Below, piece after piece: positions 32,454 through 43,079 of a stretch of 64,000 nucleotides of DNA. Below the pieces are notes generated by a model. That model was not told the origin of the DNA, searched no databases, and saw nothing but the letters and a program-made list of their open reading frames with translations. The position numbers and the translations under genes were made by a program. Every line of letters begins with the position of its first letter. Position 1 is the stretch's first letter. The DNA is from Copromyces sp. CBS 386.78 (lineage: Eukaryota > Ascomycota > Sordariomycetes > Sordariales > Sordariaceae), in contig MU839189.1 in NCBI GenBank assembly GCA_030685235.1, forward strand, positions 1-64,000, written 5' to 3'.

Positions 32454-34279
32454 TCCTTTCAAAAAGGTGTCTTGCATTTTCTCTGAGCGTTAGGAACAAT
32501 TGTCGACTTACACAGATGGTCCTGAGGAACACATTGTTTATATCGTCAACAAAGGGCAACTCGGGTCTTCAACGTTGGTTTTGGCTACACGGAGGTGACG
32601 GGCTCACGGTTATTAGAGGGATGGGGCATCTCGCCAGTATTGTTTAATTTGGCTTTTCAACCTCATACATAAGCGGAATTTCTTTCAAGCCGGTTTAATC
32701 TCACCTATGGCGCTGCCTTGCTCAGGGCCAGATAGAGTTAACTAGGTAAACATCCAATGCGTTGAACCCAGCAATCTGGACCCCAAAGTCCCATGCACAT
32801 GACCGTCCAAGAAGTACATAGGTACACCCATACCTACCGCCAACCTGTAATGCCCCCAAGTAAGGCAAACCAAAGTTGGATCCATTGTGTCTCTCGATCT
32901 CTTGGACGTCCTATAAGCTTGGCGGTAAACGCGCTGGGTATGTTATCGCCTTGCTCTCCATGCTTGAAACACAACCATCCTGCCTCCTTTGTTGGGGACA
33001 ATGGCTTCGACAGTAGCTCACCGCTAAAGAATTGTTGGACGGTTGGGATGTTGGAAATGGGAATCCCCCTTGTTCATCACATCGCAACGAGAGCAGTGGG
33101 GTTTCTTTCCTTCTCGCAGATCAACCGCCATCCAGTTGTGTACCTAACATCTAGAATATGTAGAGGCAGATACAACCACCGAGAAGTACATAAGGTATCG
33201 ACCTCGAAGTGTGACATGCAAATCACAATACTGCCCATGTGAAGATGCAAGAATGCAGTGATGGGAATACGCTTTACAACCCGACATGCATCAAAGTCAA
33301 CAACAACAGCCCAGGCCCTGCGGTTGTCAGTGGCTCCCAAACAGGCCCAAGGGAACATGATCCATAGCGGGTAACAGTGGGGTAACTCTGCCCCTGCCCC
33401 ACTTCCTCGTTTTCTGGCTCTTTTGCAGGCAGGCATGCCAGGGGGCCCCCTATGAACTGCCGAAAGTCGATGACACAGCAAGGACGATCCGCCCGTTTCA
33501 ACGGGCAACAGCAGGAAGCAGTGAGCGATGGAACGGGTGGGTGGCAGTGACGGGTTTGGGTGGGAGCACGAGTGGAACATCCGCCGAACATTTGGAGAGA
33601 ATGGAGGCGGAGGACTGGAAGCGTTCGGGAGACACAGCCCCGTATCGCACCCGAACGTAGAGCATGCAACTGCATTGTCTTGAAGGTGACTTTCGATTTC
33701 AACCTCGTGTTCCCATCTGTCTCAATCCCCATCGCATCGCATCCATCGAATCACTCCCTTCGTACCAAGAGCCGGAAATCGGGCCATTGTTCCTCCCCCT
33801 GACATGCGCCGCTAGAGGTATTCTTGCAGCCATCTTACAGTGCGCTCGGCGAATAGAAAGTGGCTCACGACACATTCAGCATAGCACTGCATCGGTACCT
33901 TGGCCCGTCTGACGTCGTTAGGTACGTTGGCCATTGTCTTGGTTTGTGTTCACATGGCAGACTGAAGCCACGGAAGAAGCGCCCAGCCCAGCCAGCCAGA
34001 ACACAAGACTGCTGCTGCAGACACATTCGACTATCACGAGAACCGACCGACAAGACGGAGACACCTGGCGACGAAGCTCAACCGAGAGGCTAGAATAGAG
34101 GAGCTGCCCGTACAAGTCGCCTCGGAAGCCAAGACGGACTGCGCATCCTCTTCACCTATCTCATACACCAACGACGGCAAAACTGACAACGATGCATATC
34201 ATTATCCATTCCATGCGACTCTAGTTCATCATTCCCCGCTTCCTCTGAAGACGTGGCATATGAACGGCGCAGCACAGCA
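32454..34279. other. intergenic, 1.8 kb, no supported gene
   Basis: Overlapping frames of up to 167 codons on both strands have no recognisable content. It holds the PHAF1 3' end and the upstream region of the 34.3-kb gene. Confidence 0.4.
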
Positions 34280-37200
34280 ATGACCGACCAAGATGCCAGC
34301 CCATCATCCAACCTTCGTCCGCGCCGAGCAACCAAGCAACCCGACCTCCTCGTTCCCCATCGCCACGACCATGCCCCGACGGCCATCTCTGGCCAGGACC
34401 ACCAGGTCACTACGAACAACCTCCCCGACGTCTCTGTGACCTCCTCGAATTTCAACGACGACAACGACGACAACTGCGATGACGCCATCATACCGCCCCA
34501 TCAGCGACTCCCCTCCAAAGGCGCCCTCCGCCCTCATAAGCACAGAACGAATGGCGCCTTTCTCCTTTCCGATCCTGTCTTCGGCGCACACCCTCCAAAT
34601 ACCCAGTTACAGCTACCCAAGAGGCAGAGCTTGTTAGAGCCTAGTAGGAATAGGATCACTAAGCATGGTCTCGACAGGTCGCCTGGCCGGAACAAGCGTA
34701 CCGGTCCTTCGAACGAGGTGGGCTTGGGGCTTGTTCAGCGCTCGGGATCGACAGCTGAGCCATCTGTTCGACAAGCACCCTCCTTCAATGGCAGTGCTGT
34801 CACGTCAAACCGAGGCTCTCTGGCAGGTGAAACGGTCATTGGGGCGACTCCGTCCCCACGAACAAGCATGGCGCCCCTGGATATGGAGTCGGCCCAGATC
34901 GTGAATATGGCGCTTAACCTGAGCGAATCAAGGAGGATAGCGTCGCGGAGGATCATCTCTCAGCCAGTGCCTCCAAGACTAGGGCCGGTGCCGGAAAACA
35001 GTACCGGAGGAAGTCTTCGACAACACCTGCAACAGCAAAGGAGAGTCTCGCGGAATATGTCACCTAGACCCGACCATTCACCGCGCCTCGCATCCGCAAG
35101 GTCACTACAAGCTCCAGCCGATCTCGAACCATATCAATACCACTTTTCCCAGTCGACCTTGGGGAGAGCGCAAAAAGCAAGGGAATACTTGGGGTTGATG
35201 GCACAATATAGACGAATACTAGAGCTGCTGCCCCCCCTAAAGGCCGACCGATCAAGAACATCTTCCACCATTAGCCCTCCCCTGACGCCTAATGGCTCTA
35301 ACTTCCCTTCCAGAGTACCCACCAATGACACCGAAACAATAATTGGCCGACATTATAATCCGCTACAGTATATTCGCAACAGAAAAATTCGGGCTCGCGA
35401 GAGGAAGGCTCTGGACGGGGAGGGCCAGGGCTTCAATGATGTTGAAAGGGTTTCCGAATGGGTTGATGAAGTAGCCAAATGGATCGCCAAGGGTCAGGAC
35501 CGAGTACCGGGAAATCCTTCGATACCCCCATTCTCTCCGGCTCGTATTCTCTCTCAGGAGAATTCTCCCCAGTCCCTCGGCTCTAGGCCGACAACAGCAA
35601 TGCCTAAACTGAAACGACCACGGGTTGACTGGGCCGTAGATCCGGCGGATATGATCGCAGACATCTACTGGCTTGAACAGGACGACAATAAGTTCCTTCT
35701 GGAGGATAGGAACTGGAAGCGCCTCTTTCCGCAAGGTGGTGCCGAAATCTACCGTTCGCTCTCAAGAGATGATACCCCAGGCTCAAGCAAGATCTTTTCC
35801 AACTCCAACAGCCTCACGGCTTTAGATAAGGCTCGCACGGAACAGCCACCCCAGGTTGTAGAACAAAAACCGACGCAAAAGGCGCATCATGAACAACCGT
35901 ACGGCTTTAGTGCAAGTCGAGCTCGGGATAAAGCGCAACAGAAACTTCGGGCGCTCAAGGGGTCCCACCACCGCGCCAACAGCACCATATATAATCGCGA
36001 CATTCTTCGGATTCATAGAGGGTCATTTTCAGAGTCGTCTGATACGGACAGCGATCGGAAGCGGCGGGGCAGACACGGCACTATCTCCAGTAGTGGTAAG
36101 GACATACTGGCGAGACAGATGGAAGACATGATCGCTCAGGAGCAGAGAGATATCGAAGCGCATCCCCTCTATGACCAGGAAACGCAGCGGTTGAAGCTGC
36201 CATATGCCGGAGTGGGAATATCCGAGAAGGATTGGGAGAGGGCACGGATTACACCGACGCCTAACCGCGCTGACAACGTTGATGGCCGCAGGCCGGCATC
36301 CCGCTCTGAGCCGGCTGACTTGGAGGGCTCTTACTTCAAGCTTCAAGCCAAGCCAGCCCCGGCACAAGTTCTCGCTGGACGAACTGGCGTTGGGTCATTG
36401 AATGGGGATAGGCGGTTTTCAACTGACTACGATACATCACCACCATATTCGCCCGACTTGCGGCCAATGCATGACGTACTGGTTCCTGGACTGGGCATGG
36501 ACGTTTCGCCAAGGTCGACGAGACCAAGCTCACCGATAGCGAGTTCACCGAGCAGAAACCCCCTGACCAAAGTTAGAAGCATATTCCGAGATCTCAGCAG
36601 CGAGCGTTTGGCTGAGCTCCCATCACATGTCGGAAAGGAAGAGAACACCGAATCAGTACAGTTTCTGTCGGATCGGCAACCGGTAGAATCCCCCGGAACT
36701 CTTGGCCCCGGAACTGGCATGCTTTCACGAAGGGCCTCCCGCAGTCCTCTTCGCAAGACAGTGACGAAAGGAACCGACTCTAGCCAAAAGTCGAGCAAGA
36801 GTACTGGAAATCACAAACTTCGGGAAGATGGAAGCAGTAGCTTGAAAGGGCTATTCCGGGGCCAACGCATCGATAGTTTCTTGCGTAGCGGTGTCTCCAA
36901 AGTCAGCGATATGTTCTGGCGAAAAGAGACAGTCCCAGGTCCCGTGGACGAGTACAGTTCTTCAGATGAGTCTGATGCGGAGAGCAGAGGACGGTCCAGG
37001 TCCTTACCTAGCTCGCAACCACGAAAGGTTGGTCATAGTCCGTCCAACCACGGCAAGGCGAACGGGGAGAAGAGCTACCTGGATGTCATGCCACAGTTCA
37101 TACCCACCGCGGAAAAGCATCATAGCAAGTCCAAATCCGTTGGCGGCTCGATCGAACAACAGACTGGTTTGCTTAGCGCTAGTCCCCCTTCGCGACCGCT

Positions 37201-38203
37201 TAGTCGTCAGTCCTCCCGCTTTGAACTGCTGAAACCGCCCAAGATTGACGTTCAGAATGCATCACCGACATCATCTCCAGGTCTACGTCCACTGGAGATC
37301 GCCCGCTCGCATCCATGGGGGAATTCCGACGTATCTGACGTGGAGGGCTCGCGGAAGAGCAGCGTCAACACAGACGTTGGTGGTGTACGGGACGCCGACG
37401 CTCGTCTGAACGCCATGCTATCCATGGCCAAAGATCGCCAACTCTCCAATGCTTCTTCAGCAGGACGCTGGTCCATAGCCGACAGAGAAGAGAACGCCAC
37501 GCCTGTCCCTCCCCAAACCATCGTCTCCAAGCGGGAGATTGCCCGATTACGGGCTCTCCTTCTAAGCTCCGGCATCCACGCAATGGAAATCGACAGGCGC
37601 GCTAAAGCCCGCAAGCTCTTGAACACCTCTTCCATCAAGCCCGAGGGCGAAAACGCCACCACAACGACGGAACCGAAACACTCCCGTCTCTCCTGGCCAG
37701 ACATAGTCGCCCTCTCCCCAGACCCTTCCACCCATCACCACCTTCTCGCCCAGCCCGTCGCCCAAACCGATGTCTTCCCCCTAGCCGCCAACATTTTATC
37801 TACATCCATCCAAAACTCTGCAACAGCCTTTCAGTCCTCCGTCGCCGTCTTCCAGACCCAAACCGCGCCCCGCATGACCAACCGCGTCGAAGCGCTGCGA
37901 GCCAGACTGAACGGCGAGCTGACGGAGATGACGAGGCGCGCGGCCGAGGAGGCGGACGACGCTGGCGGCGATCTGATGACGCACCAGCGGCTGAAGGTGA
38001 AAAGGGTGGTGGACGTGATTGACCGGATAGTGAGGAGACGGCGGAGGCGCTTTAGATGGGTGCGGAGGGCCGGGTGGTTGGCGGTTGAGTGGGTGCTGGT
38101 CGGGTTTATGTGGTATGTGTGGTTTGTGGTGATGATTGCGAGGGTGTTCCTTGGAGTGGGGAGGGGGGTGGTGGGTGTGGGACGGTGGTTATTGTGGTTG
38201 TAG
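34280..38203 (+). CDS. large fungal protein of unknown function, 1,307 aa
   Basis: One long frame; start at the first ATG in a gene-like context (GTG extension of nine codons upstream ignored). I do not recognise a named family. Most of it is disordered, Ser/Arg/Pro-rich. Three ordered-looking blocks stand out: a helical segment LGRAQKAREYLGLMAQYRRI (about 290-310), GRHYNPLQYIRNRKIRARER (about 356-375), and VDWAVDPADMIADIYWLEQD (about 449-468). The C-terminus (about 1250-1307) is an amphipathic basic helix then a long hydrophobic stretch rich in Trp, Val and Gly, which could be a membrane hairpin or tail anchor. Phospho-site-like SPxR/SPSR motifs are many. A membrane-associated scaffold is only a guess. 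Confidence 0.75.
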   Translation: MTDQDASPSSNLRPRRATKQPDLLVPHRHDHAPTAISGQDHQVTTNNLPDVSVTSSNFNDDNDDNCDDAIIPPHQRLPSKGALRPHKHRTNGAFLLSDPVFGAHPPNTQLQLPKRQSLLEPSRNRITKHGLDRSPGRNKRTGPSNEVGLGLVQRSGSTAEPSVRQAPSFNGSAVTSNRGSLAGETVIGATPSPRTSMAPLDMESAQIVNMALNLSESRRIASRRIISQPVPPRLGPVPENSTGGSLRQHLQQQRRVSRNMSPRPDHSPRLASARSLQAPADLEPYQYHFSQSTLGRAQKAREYLGLMAQYRRILELLPPLKADRSRTSSTISPPLTPNGSNFPSRVPTNDTETIIGRHYNPLQYIRNRKIRARERKALDGEGQGFNDVERVSEWVDEVAKWIAKGQDRVPGNPSIPPFSPARILSQENSPQSLGSRPTTAMPKLKRPRVDWAVDPADMIADIYWLEQDDNKFLLEDRNWKRLFPQGGAEIYRSLSRDDTPGSSKIFSNSNSLTALDKARTEQPPQVVEQKPTQKAHHEQPYGFSASRARDKAQQKLRALKGSHHRANSTIYNRDILRIHRGSFSESSDTDSDRKRRGRHGTISSSGKDILARQMEDMIAQEQRDIEAHPLYDQETQRLKLPYAGVGISEKDWERARITPTPNRADNVDGRRPASRSEPADLEGSYFKLQAKPAPAQVLAGRTGVGSLNGDRRFSTDYDTSPPYSPDLRPMHDVLVPGLGMDVSPRSTRPSSPIASSPSRNPLTKVRSIFRDLSSERLAELPSHVGKEENTESVQFLSDRQPVESPGTLGPGTGMLSRRASRSPLRKTVTKGTDSSQKSSKSTGNHKLREDGSSSLKGLFRGQRIDSFLRSGVSKVSDMFWRKETVPGPVDEYSSSDESDAESRGRSRSLPSSQPRKVGHSPSNHGKANGEKSYLDVMPQFIPTAEKHHSKSKSVGGSIEQQTGLLSASPPSRPLSRQSSRFELLKPPKIDVQNASPTSSPGLRPLEIARSHPWGNSDVSDVEGSRKSSVNTDVGGVRDADARLNAMLSMAKDRQLSNASSAGRWSIADREENATPVPPQTIVSKREIARLRALLLSSGIHAMEIDRRAKARKLLNTSSIKPEGENATTTTEPKHSRLSWPDIVALSPDPSTHHHLLAQPVAQTDVFPLAANILSTSIQNSATAFQSSVAVFQTQTAPRMTNRVEALRARLNGELTEMTRRAAEEADDAGGDLMTHQRLKVKRVVDVIDRIVRRRRRRFRWVRRAGWLAVEWVLVGFMWYVWFVVMIARVFLGVGRGVVGVGRWLLWL

Positions 38204-39054
38204 TGTGTTATTGTCGAGGAAGATGGGGGTTTCTTGGATAATGGTAGTTGTCTCGGGAAGAGATAAGTCAGTGCCGTGTGTTTTGCGGTTTGATTTGTGT
38301 ATACTGGGGGACTCGCATAGGTTTGGCTTCTCTCACAAAGCATGGAAGCTGGAAGTGGGAGGTCATTGATGGATACATGGAGCCTGTTTGATTCTTTCTT
38401 TTCGTCTTCAGTTTGGGAAGTTGCAGTCAACCCACCAGACTTATCGTTTGATTTCTTTCTTTCCTTTGTTTACTCAACTTTCCGGCCTGTTGTGGTTAGG
38501 AATCCAACAATACCCGGGTTTAGTCACGTCGAAGAGGACAGACTTTGCATACATAAATATAGACATGGGCGGAGGAGGAGGAAGGGGTTGGGTATAGCTG
38601 TAGCTAATGGATAAAGCTAATGTTCGATGGTCGAAAGACCAGGCGGATGGTTCTTTAAAGGCAAACGGCTTGAACATGTTCATTACTGGCAGCATTTGAT
38701 GACCTTGAGGATCGAATCTGCCACTTGCTCTCATTAGCCGAAGCATTTTGGAAAAATCATCCCACGTCATCGGGAGCATTTTCTTGAATCGAGTGGTTTG
38801 TCAGTATTTGAAAGCCGCCGCAGATGTGCGCTATTTCGTCTTTATCCCGTCCTATATTTCCAAAGAGATCGAAATCCCATAGTGTTGAGCTGTATAATAC
38901 ACGGGAGCAATCTTTGGACACTCCCAACCCCATTCTCTCCTCCTGCCTGCTCTGCGTGTTCTCCGCCGAGAACTGAAGACTGGGGGAAACCGGATCGAAA
39001 GGCTGGGTATAACTGTTTCTACTTTTCTTCGTTGTCCACTATTCCAAACACGCT
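38204..39054. other. convergent intergenic between the 34-kb gene and tim10
   Basis: 3' ends of both genes; no other gene supported. Confidence 0.4.
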
Positions 39055-39519
39055 TTACATGCCGAAGCCACCTCCACCACGGGCCTGGGTCTCCTTCTGC
39101 AGCTGGTCCGAGATCTTCTGGTGCGTCTCGAAGAACTTGGAGGCGCAGCGGTCGAGGCAGACGGACTCGCCCTTGCTGAGGTCGCCTTCGCGGTACGTCT
39201 TGTCGAGGCACTTGAGGGTGCAGATCTTGACCATGCTGTTTATTTGGAAGGGGGAGAGTTAGTCAGTGGCTTGGTGGTTGTGGTTGTGGGTATGGTAGGG
39301 GACGGTTGGATGATGGGGTAATAAGAGGATGTAATTGGAGGGTTGTAAACTTGAGACAGAGGTAGAAGGTCAAGGTGGAAGGAGAGAAGGGATAAAAGAT
39401 GCAGCAAAAGATAAAGAGAAAACATACCGGGAGTGCATCTCGGCGACAACCTTGAGCTCGTTCTCAACGGCGGCAATCTTCTCGGCCGAAGTGGGCTGCG
39501 GCCTACCGAGTCCGAACAT
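39055..39519 (-). CDS. tim10: mitochondrial intermembrane-space chaperone Tim10
   Basis: Small TIM chaperone that, with Tim9, escorts hydrophobic precursors across the intermembrane space to TIM22 or SAM. Two exons on the minus strand, 39519-39428 and 39235-39055, encode 90 residues. The 192-nt intron has GTATGT and ends ACAG; splicing makes HSRMVKICTLKC. The twin CX3C motif is complete: C36-x3-C40 and C57-x3-C61, which form two disulfides through Mia40 import. The length is typical of Tim10, and the Gly-rich end (GGGGFGM) is usual in fungal orthologues. No N-terminal presequence, as expected. Divergent from the mitochondrial lysyl-tRNA synthetase gene. Confidence 0.94.
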
Positions 39520-40385
39520 TGTGATGGATTGATTTGACGGGACTCGAAAAAAAGGGTCTGGAGTGCCGCTGTTAATATGCAAAGCTCGTGGTGGTTAGGG
39601 GAGCTTTGGTTGTTGGTGTTGTAGGTTGTTGATATTTGAGACCGGGTTTTGGAACCTACTTTGGGATGGAGGGTGATGCGTCGCGGGTAGGTTGATGTCA
39701 GCGGCTCTGTTCTAGGTAGCGAAGCGACGACAACTCTCCTTCGTGGGCGAGCGCAACAAGCTTCCCGCCAGGGCAACTGCTCTTGGCTCAAAGAACTTTT
39801 GGATCCGCTTTCTGCCCGTAGACCCACACACCCAGAAAGGCGGTACGGGCGCGGCTAATGCTCGGCTGCGACCTCCGCGCCCTCACGGTAAGGCCCGAGT
39901 TCGGCAAGGTCGGGACCAAAGGTGAAGACCGGTGACGCTCGGTGAGTAGCAATTGAGAGCTCTGATTGGCTACGACCCCTCTTACACAAGAGTCGCTCCA
40001 GGTTTGGCAGAGGCCCGCAGACTGGAGCTAGGGGAACGGGGCACTGGCAGAAAAAAAAATGTACGATATAAAACGCATCGTGCCGAGACAAATCTTTCTC
40101 TTCTTCATCAAGCTCCAGGTGGGCAAAACACACTGGGGCAACCACCATGATTGTAAGTCTACCAACAACACATTCTTCTCGATACACAATCACACGCCCA
40201 CTTTATATGATGATCATGCCAAAACATTAGAACCGTTGCGACTGACACGCGCTTGCGCGTGCATGATCACACTATGCTCCATTTCTGAACCTTCTACCCA
40301 CACACCACTTGTTGTCAACTACATCTACTTGGTTCTGGAAGACATGTCATGCTAACCAACCATGACAATATCAATAGACGCAATA
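39520..40385. promoter_or_regulatory. shared upstream region of tim10 and mitochondrial lysyl-tRNA synthetase, with TATA box and 5' leader intron
   Basis: About 870 bp between divergent genes that both serve mitochondria. A TATAAAA is at 40067-40073 on the plus strand. A well-formed intron follows at 40153-40377 (GTAAGT, GCTAACC 20 nt before the acceptor, AATAG). The only ATG between the TATA box and the donor is at 40147; after splicing it would read a four-residue frame (MITQ, stop) before the main start, a possible upstream regulatory ORF. Confidence 0.5.
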
Positions 40386-42279
40386 ATGAATTCATCTACT
40401 CCCTGTCTTCAGTTCTTGCGGCCGTACGCCTGGAAGTGGAAGCCCGTGGGCGCCCGTAACGCGGCGTACCTGCGCTTCTACCACCTGGCTCGGCAGCACG
40501 AGTTGATACAGTCCAATGCCCTCAAGTATCCTCGCATTCGCCATGAAGGCGGTGCGCCCATGCGGATCCCCATCTTCCGGGAGAAGTTCAAGGATGTTGA
40601 GATGGGCAAGCATGCCGACGAAGAGGTCATCATTCATGGCCGGGTCCAGTCCGTCCGTCGGGCTGGCAACAAGCTCATGTTCCTCGACCTCAAAGGCGAG
40701 TTCGAACATGTGCAGGGACTCTGTAACTTCAATAAGTTACAAGCCACAGGAGTCGAGCTAGGAGAATTTAAGACGCTTGCGAAATTGTTGAATAGAGGCG
40801 ATATTGTCTGTACGTGATTCTGTTCCCATAAATGGCCTCTTCCCCTTGTTCATGTCCCATCATATGACAGCGCCATGCTGACCGTGCACCTCTTCTCCTT
40901 CCACAGCCATCACCGGGCGAGCAACCAAGACGCCAACTGGTGAACTGAGTATCGAAGCCACAAGGCTGCCTGAGCTCCTAACCCCAGCATTGGCTCCCCT
41001 GCCCTTCAAGCTGGAGGATGAGGAAGTTCGGATCCAGCACCGTCACGTCGACATGCTGGTCAACCGCAAGACCATCGACACCCTCCGGCTACGATCGCAC
41101 CTGATCAAGTACCTCCGCGACTTCCTTCACGAGCGTGGCTTCCTCGAGTTCCAAACCCCCATCCTCGCCGAGAGTGCCAGCGGCGCCACCGCCCGGCCCT
41201 TCACCACCGCCGCCTCCGAGACCTCGGTCAACAAGAACCTCGCGATGCGCATCGCCCCCGAGCTCTGGCTCAAACGTCTCGTCGTCGGCGGCGTCGACAA
41301 GGTATTCGAGCTGGGCCCTGCCTTCCGCAACGAGGGCATCGACCAAACACACAACCCCGAATTCACCATGTGCGAGTTCTACAACGCCTATGCCAACCTG
41401 GACGATTTGATCACACTGACCGAGGAACTCCTCTGCGGCGCCGCCTCGCACTGCCGCGACCTGATCGCCACCAAGCTCGACTCCCTCCCCGCCATCGACA
41501 TGTCACAATACCAGCGTCCTTTCCAACAACTCGAGTTCATACCCGCCTTGGAGTCCGCCCTCGGCTTCAAGTTCCCCGACCTCGCCGCCCCCTCAGCGCG
41601 CGAGGATCTTCTCGTCCTTTTAAGGGAGAAGAACATCGACGTCCCCGGACTCAACAAGCCCGACATCACCCTCTCCAAACTCCTCGACAACCTAGCCGCC
41701 GAGTTCCTCGAGCCCTACTCCCTCACAAGACCCTTGTTCATAACCCACCACCCAGTCTGCATGTCACCGCTCTCCAAGTCCTTCGTCTGCCCCAAGACAG
41801 GCCAACGCGTCTCCGCGCGCACCGAGCTCTTCGTCAACGGCAAAGAGCTAGCGAACATGTACGAAGAAGAAAACGATCCTGCCTCGCAACGCGCCAAGTT
41901 TCTCGACCAGCTCAACGCCGCCAAGCGCGAGGCTAGCTTAGCCGCTGGCGTGTACAACGAAGAGGGAGAGTCGGCGATGGAGGTGGACGAGAGTTATGTC
42001 CAAGCTTTGGAGTCCGGATTGCCGCCTACCGGCGGGTGGGGTTGCGGGATTGAGAGGATGGTGATGCTGTTTAGCGGGACGAAGAGGATCAGTGACTGTT
42101 TGAGTTTCGGAAACTTGAGGCATGTTACGAATGTGCCTGGGGCGGTCAGGACTGGTGAGGATGAGGAGAAGGCGAGGGCCATGATGGATGAGGCGGAGAA
42201 GAAGACTGCGAGCGAGAGAAAGAGGCAAAAGGGGAAGGAAAAGGCGAAGGAGGATGTTGTTTCTGAGAGTGAGGTTTGA
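40386..42279 (+). CDS. msk1: lysyl-tRNA synthetase, class II, mitochondrial
   Basis: Charges mitochondrial tRNA-Lys. Exons 40386-40809 and 40907-42279 give 598 residues. The intron has GTACGT and a GCTGACC branch point and ends CACAG; splicing gives GDIVSITGRATKTPTGELSI. The N-terminus is basic and poor in acids (a likely presequence), then an OB-fold anticodon domain (about residues 85-175), then the class II core with motif 1 (ERGFLEFQTPILAESASGA), motif 2 (FRNEGIDQTHNPEFTMCEFY) and motif 3 (GWGCGIERMVMLF). The C-terminus adds a Lys/Glu-rich tail. Start choice: an unspliced frame could begin at 40362, but that ATG lies inside a strong leader intron (40153-40377), so 40386 is preferred. If transcription begins before 40059, an in-frame upstream exon from that ATG is also possible. 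Confidence 0.88.
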
Positions 42280-43079
42280 TCCTTAAATCTGCCTTGGTGT
42301 TTTGTGTTGTTTGTTTGATTGTATGATTAGCGTGTTAGCGAGTATTGTCTGATTGTTAACTATGATACCCCTATCTTTATTCAGCCCCATCGGTATCTTT
42401 GACGTGATTGTTGTTAGTGATTGTCGCTTACACGATCATAGCTATTGTTCAATATGCTCTCGGTTCACGAGGCCTTGGACACCTTCCTTACTCTCCGTCG
42501 AGCTTGTTTCGGGAGACTGGGTGCTGAGCATGATGTCACCATCCACTTTAGTTCACTTTATTCCCCTACCCGTTGAACGTCAGTGTCACTCAGGTCTATT
42601 GTGGAATCTCGCTTTTTGTTTTGCACGTGAGTTTGATTTCCTAGGAACTAGGTATTCTGCTAACACCCAACCATCGAAAGCCCTTCAAGTCAAGGAAGGT
42701 TTTGTGGAGCAACCTAGCGAAGTTTGAGAAAGGTGAAACTTGAAAGACTGGCGAGGCTCTTAGAAACAAACTTGCCCTCCCTCAATAACCCATCAGTCAT
42801 GATTCAATGTCGACCCTCTTTCCTCCATCGTCAACAAGATGGCCTGAAAACCTAGTGTCATCATCACCAAACCTGAGCCCTGTCCTGTGATGACACTGGT
42901 TCGTTCCCTCCCGCTCGATCGTTCATAGAATGAAGGAGAAATGAATCTCTGCCTGATTATAGCAAGCTTCCCATATCGAGGGCCAAGAAAAGACGAGTGG
43001 CCGATCCGCATAATATATAAATATCCATCTACATCCGTATATCCGAGCGATGCGTCCTGGACGTGAGAACCAGTGTCGT
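42280..43079. other. convergent intergenic, no gene seen
   Basis: 3' flanks of the synthetase and the F-box-like gene; only short overlapping frames. Confidence 0.4.
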
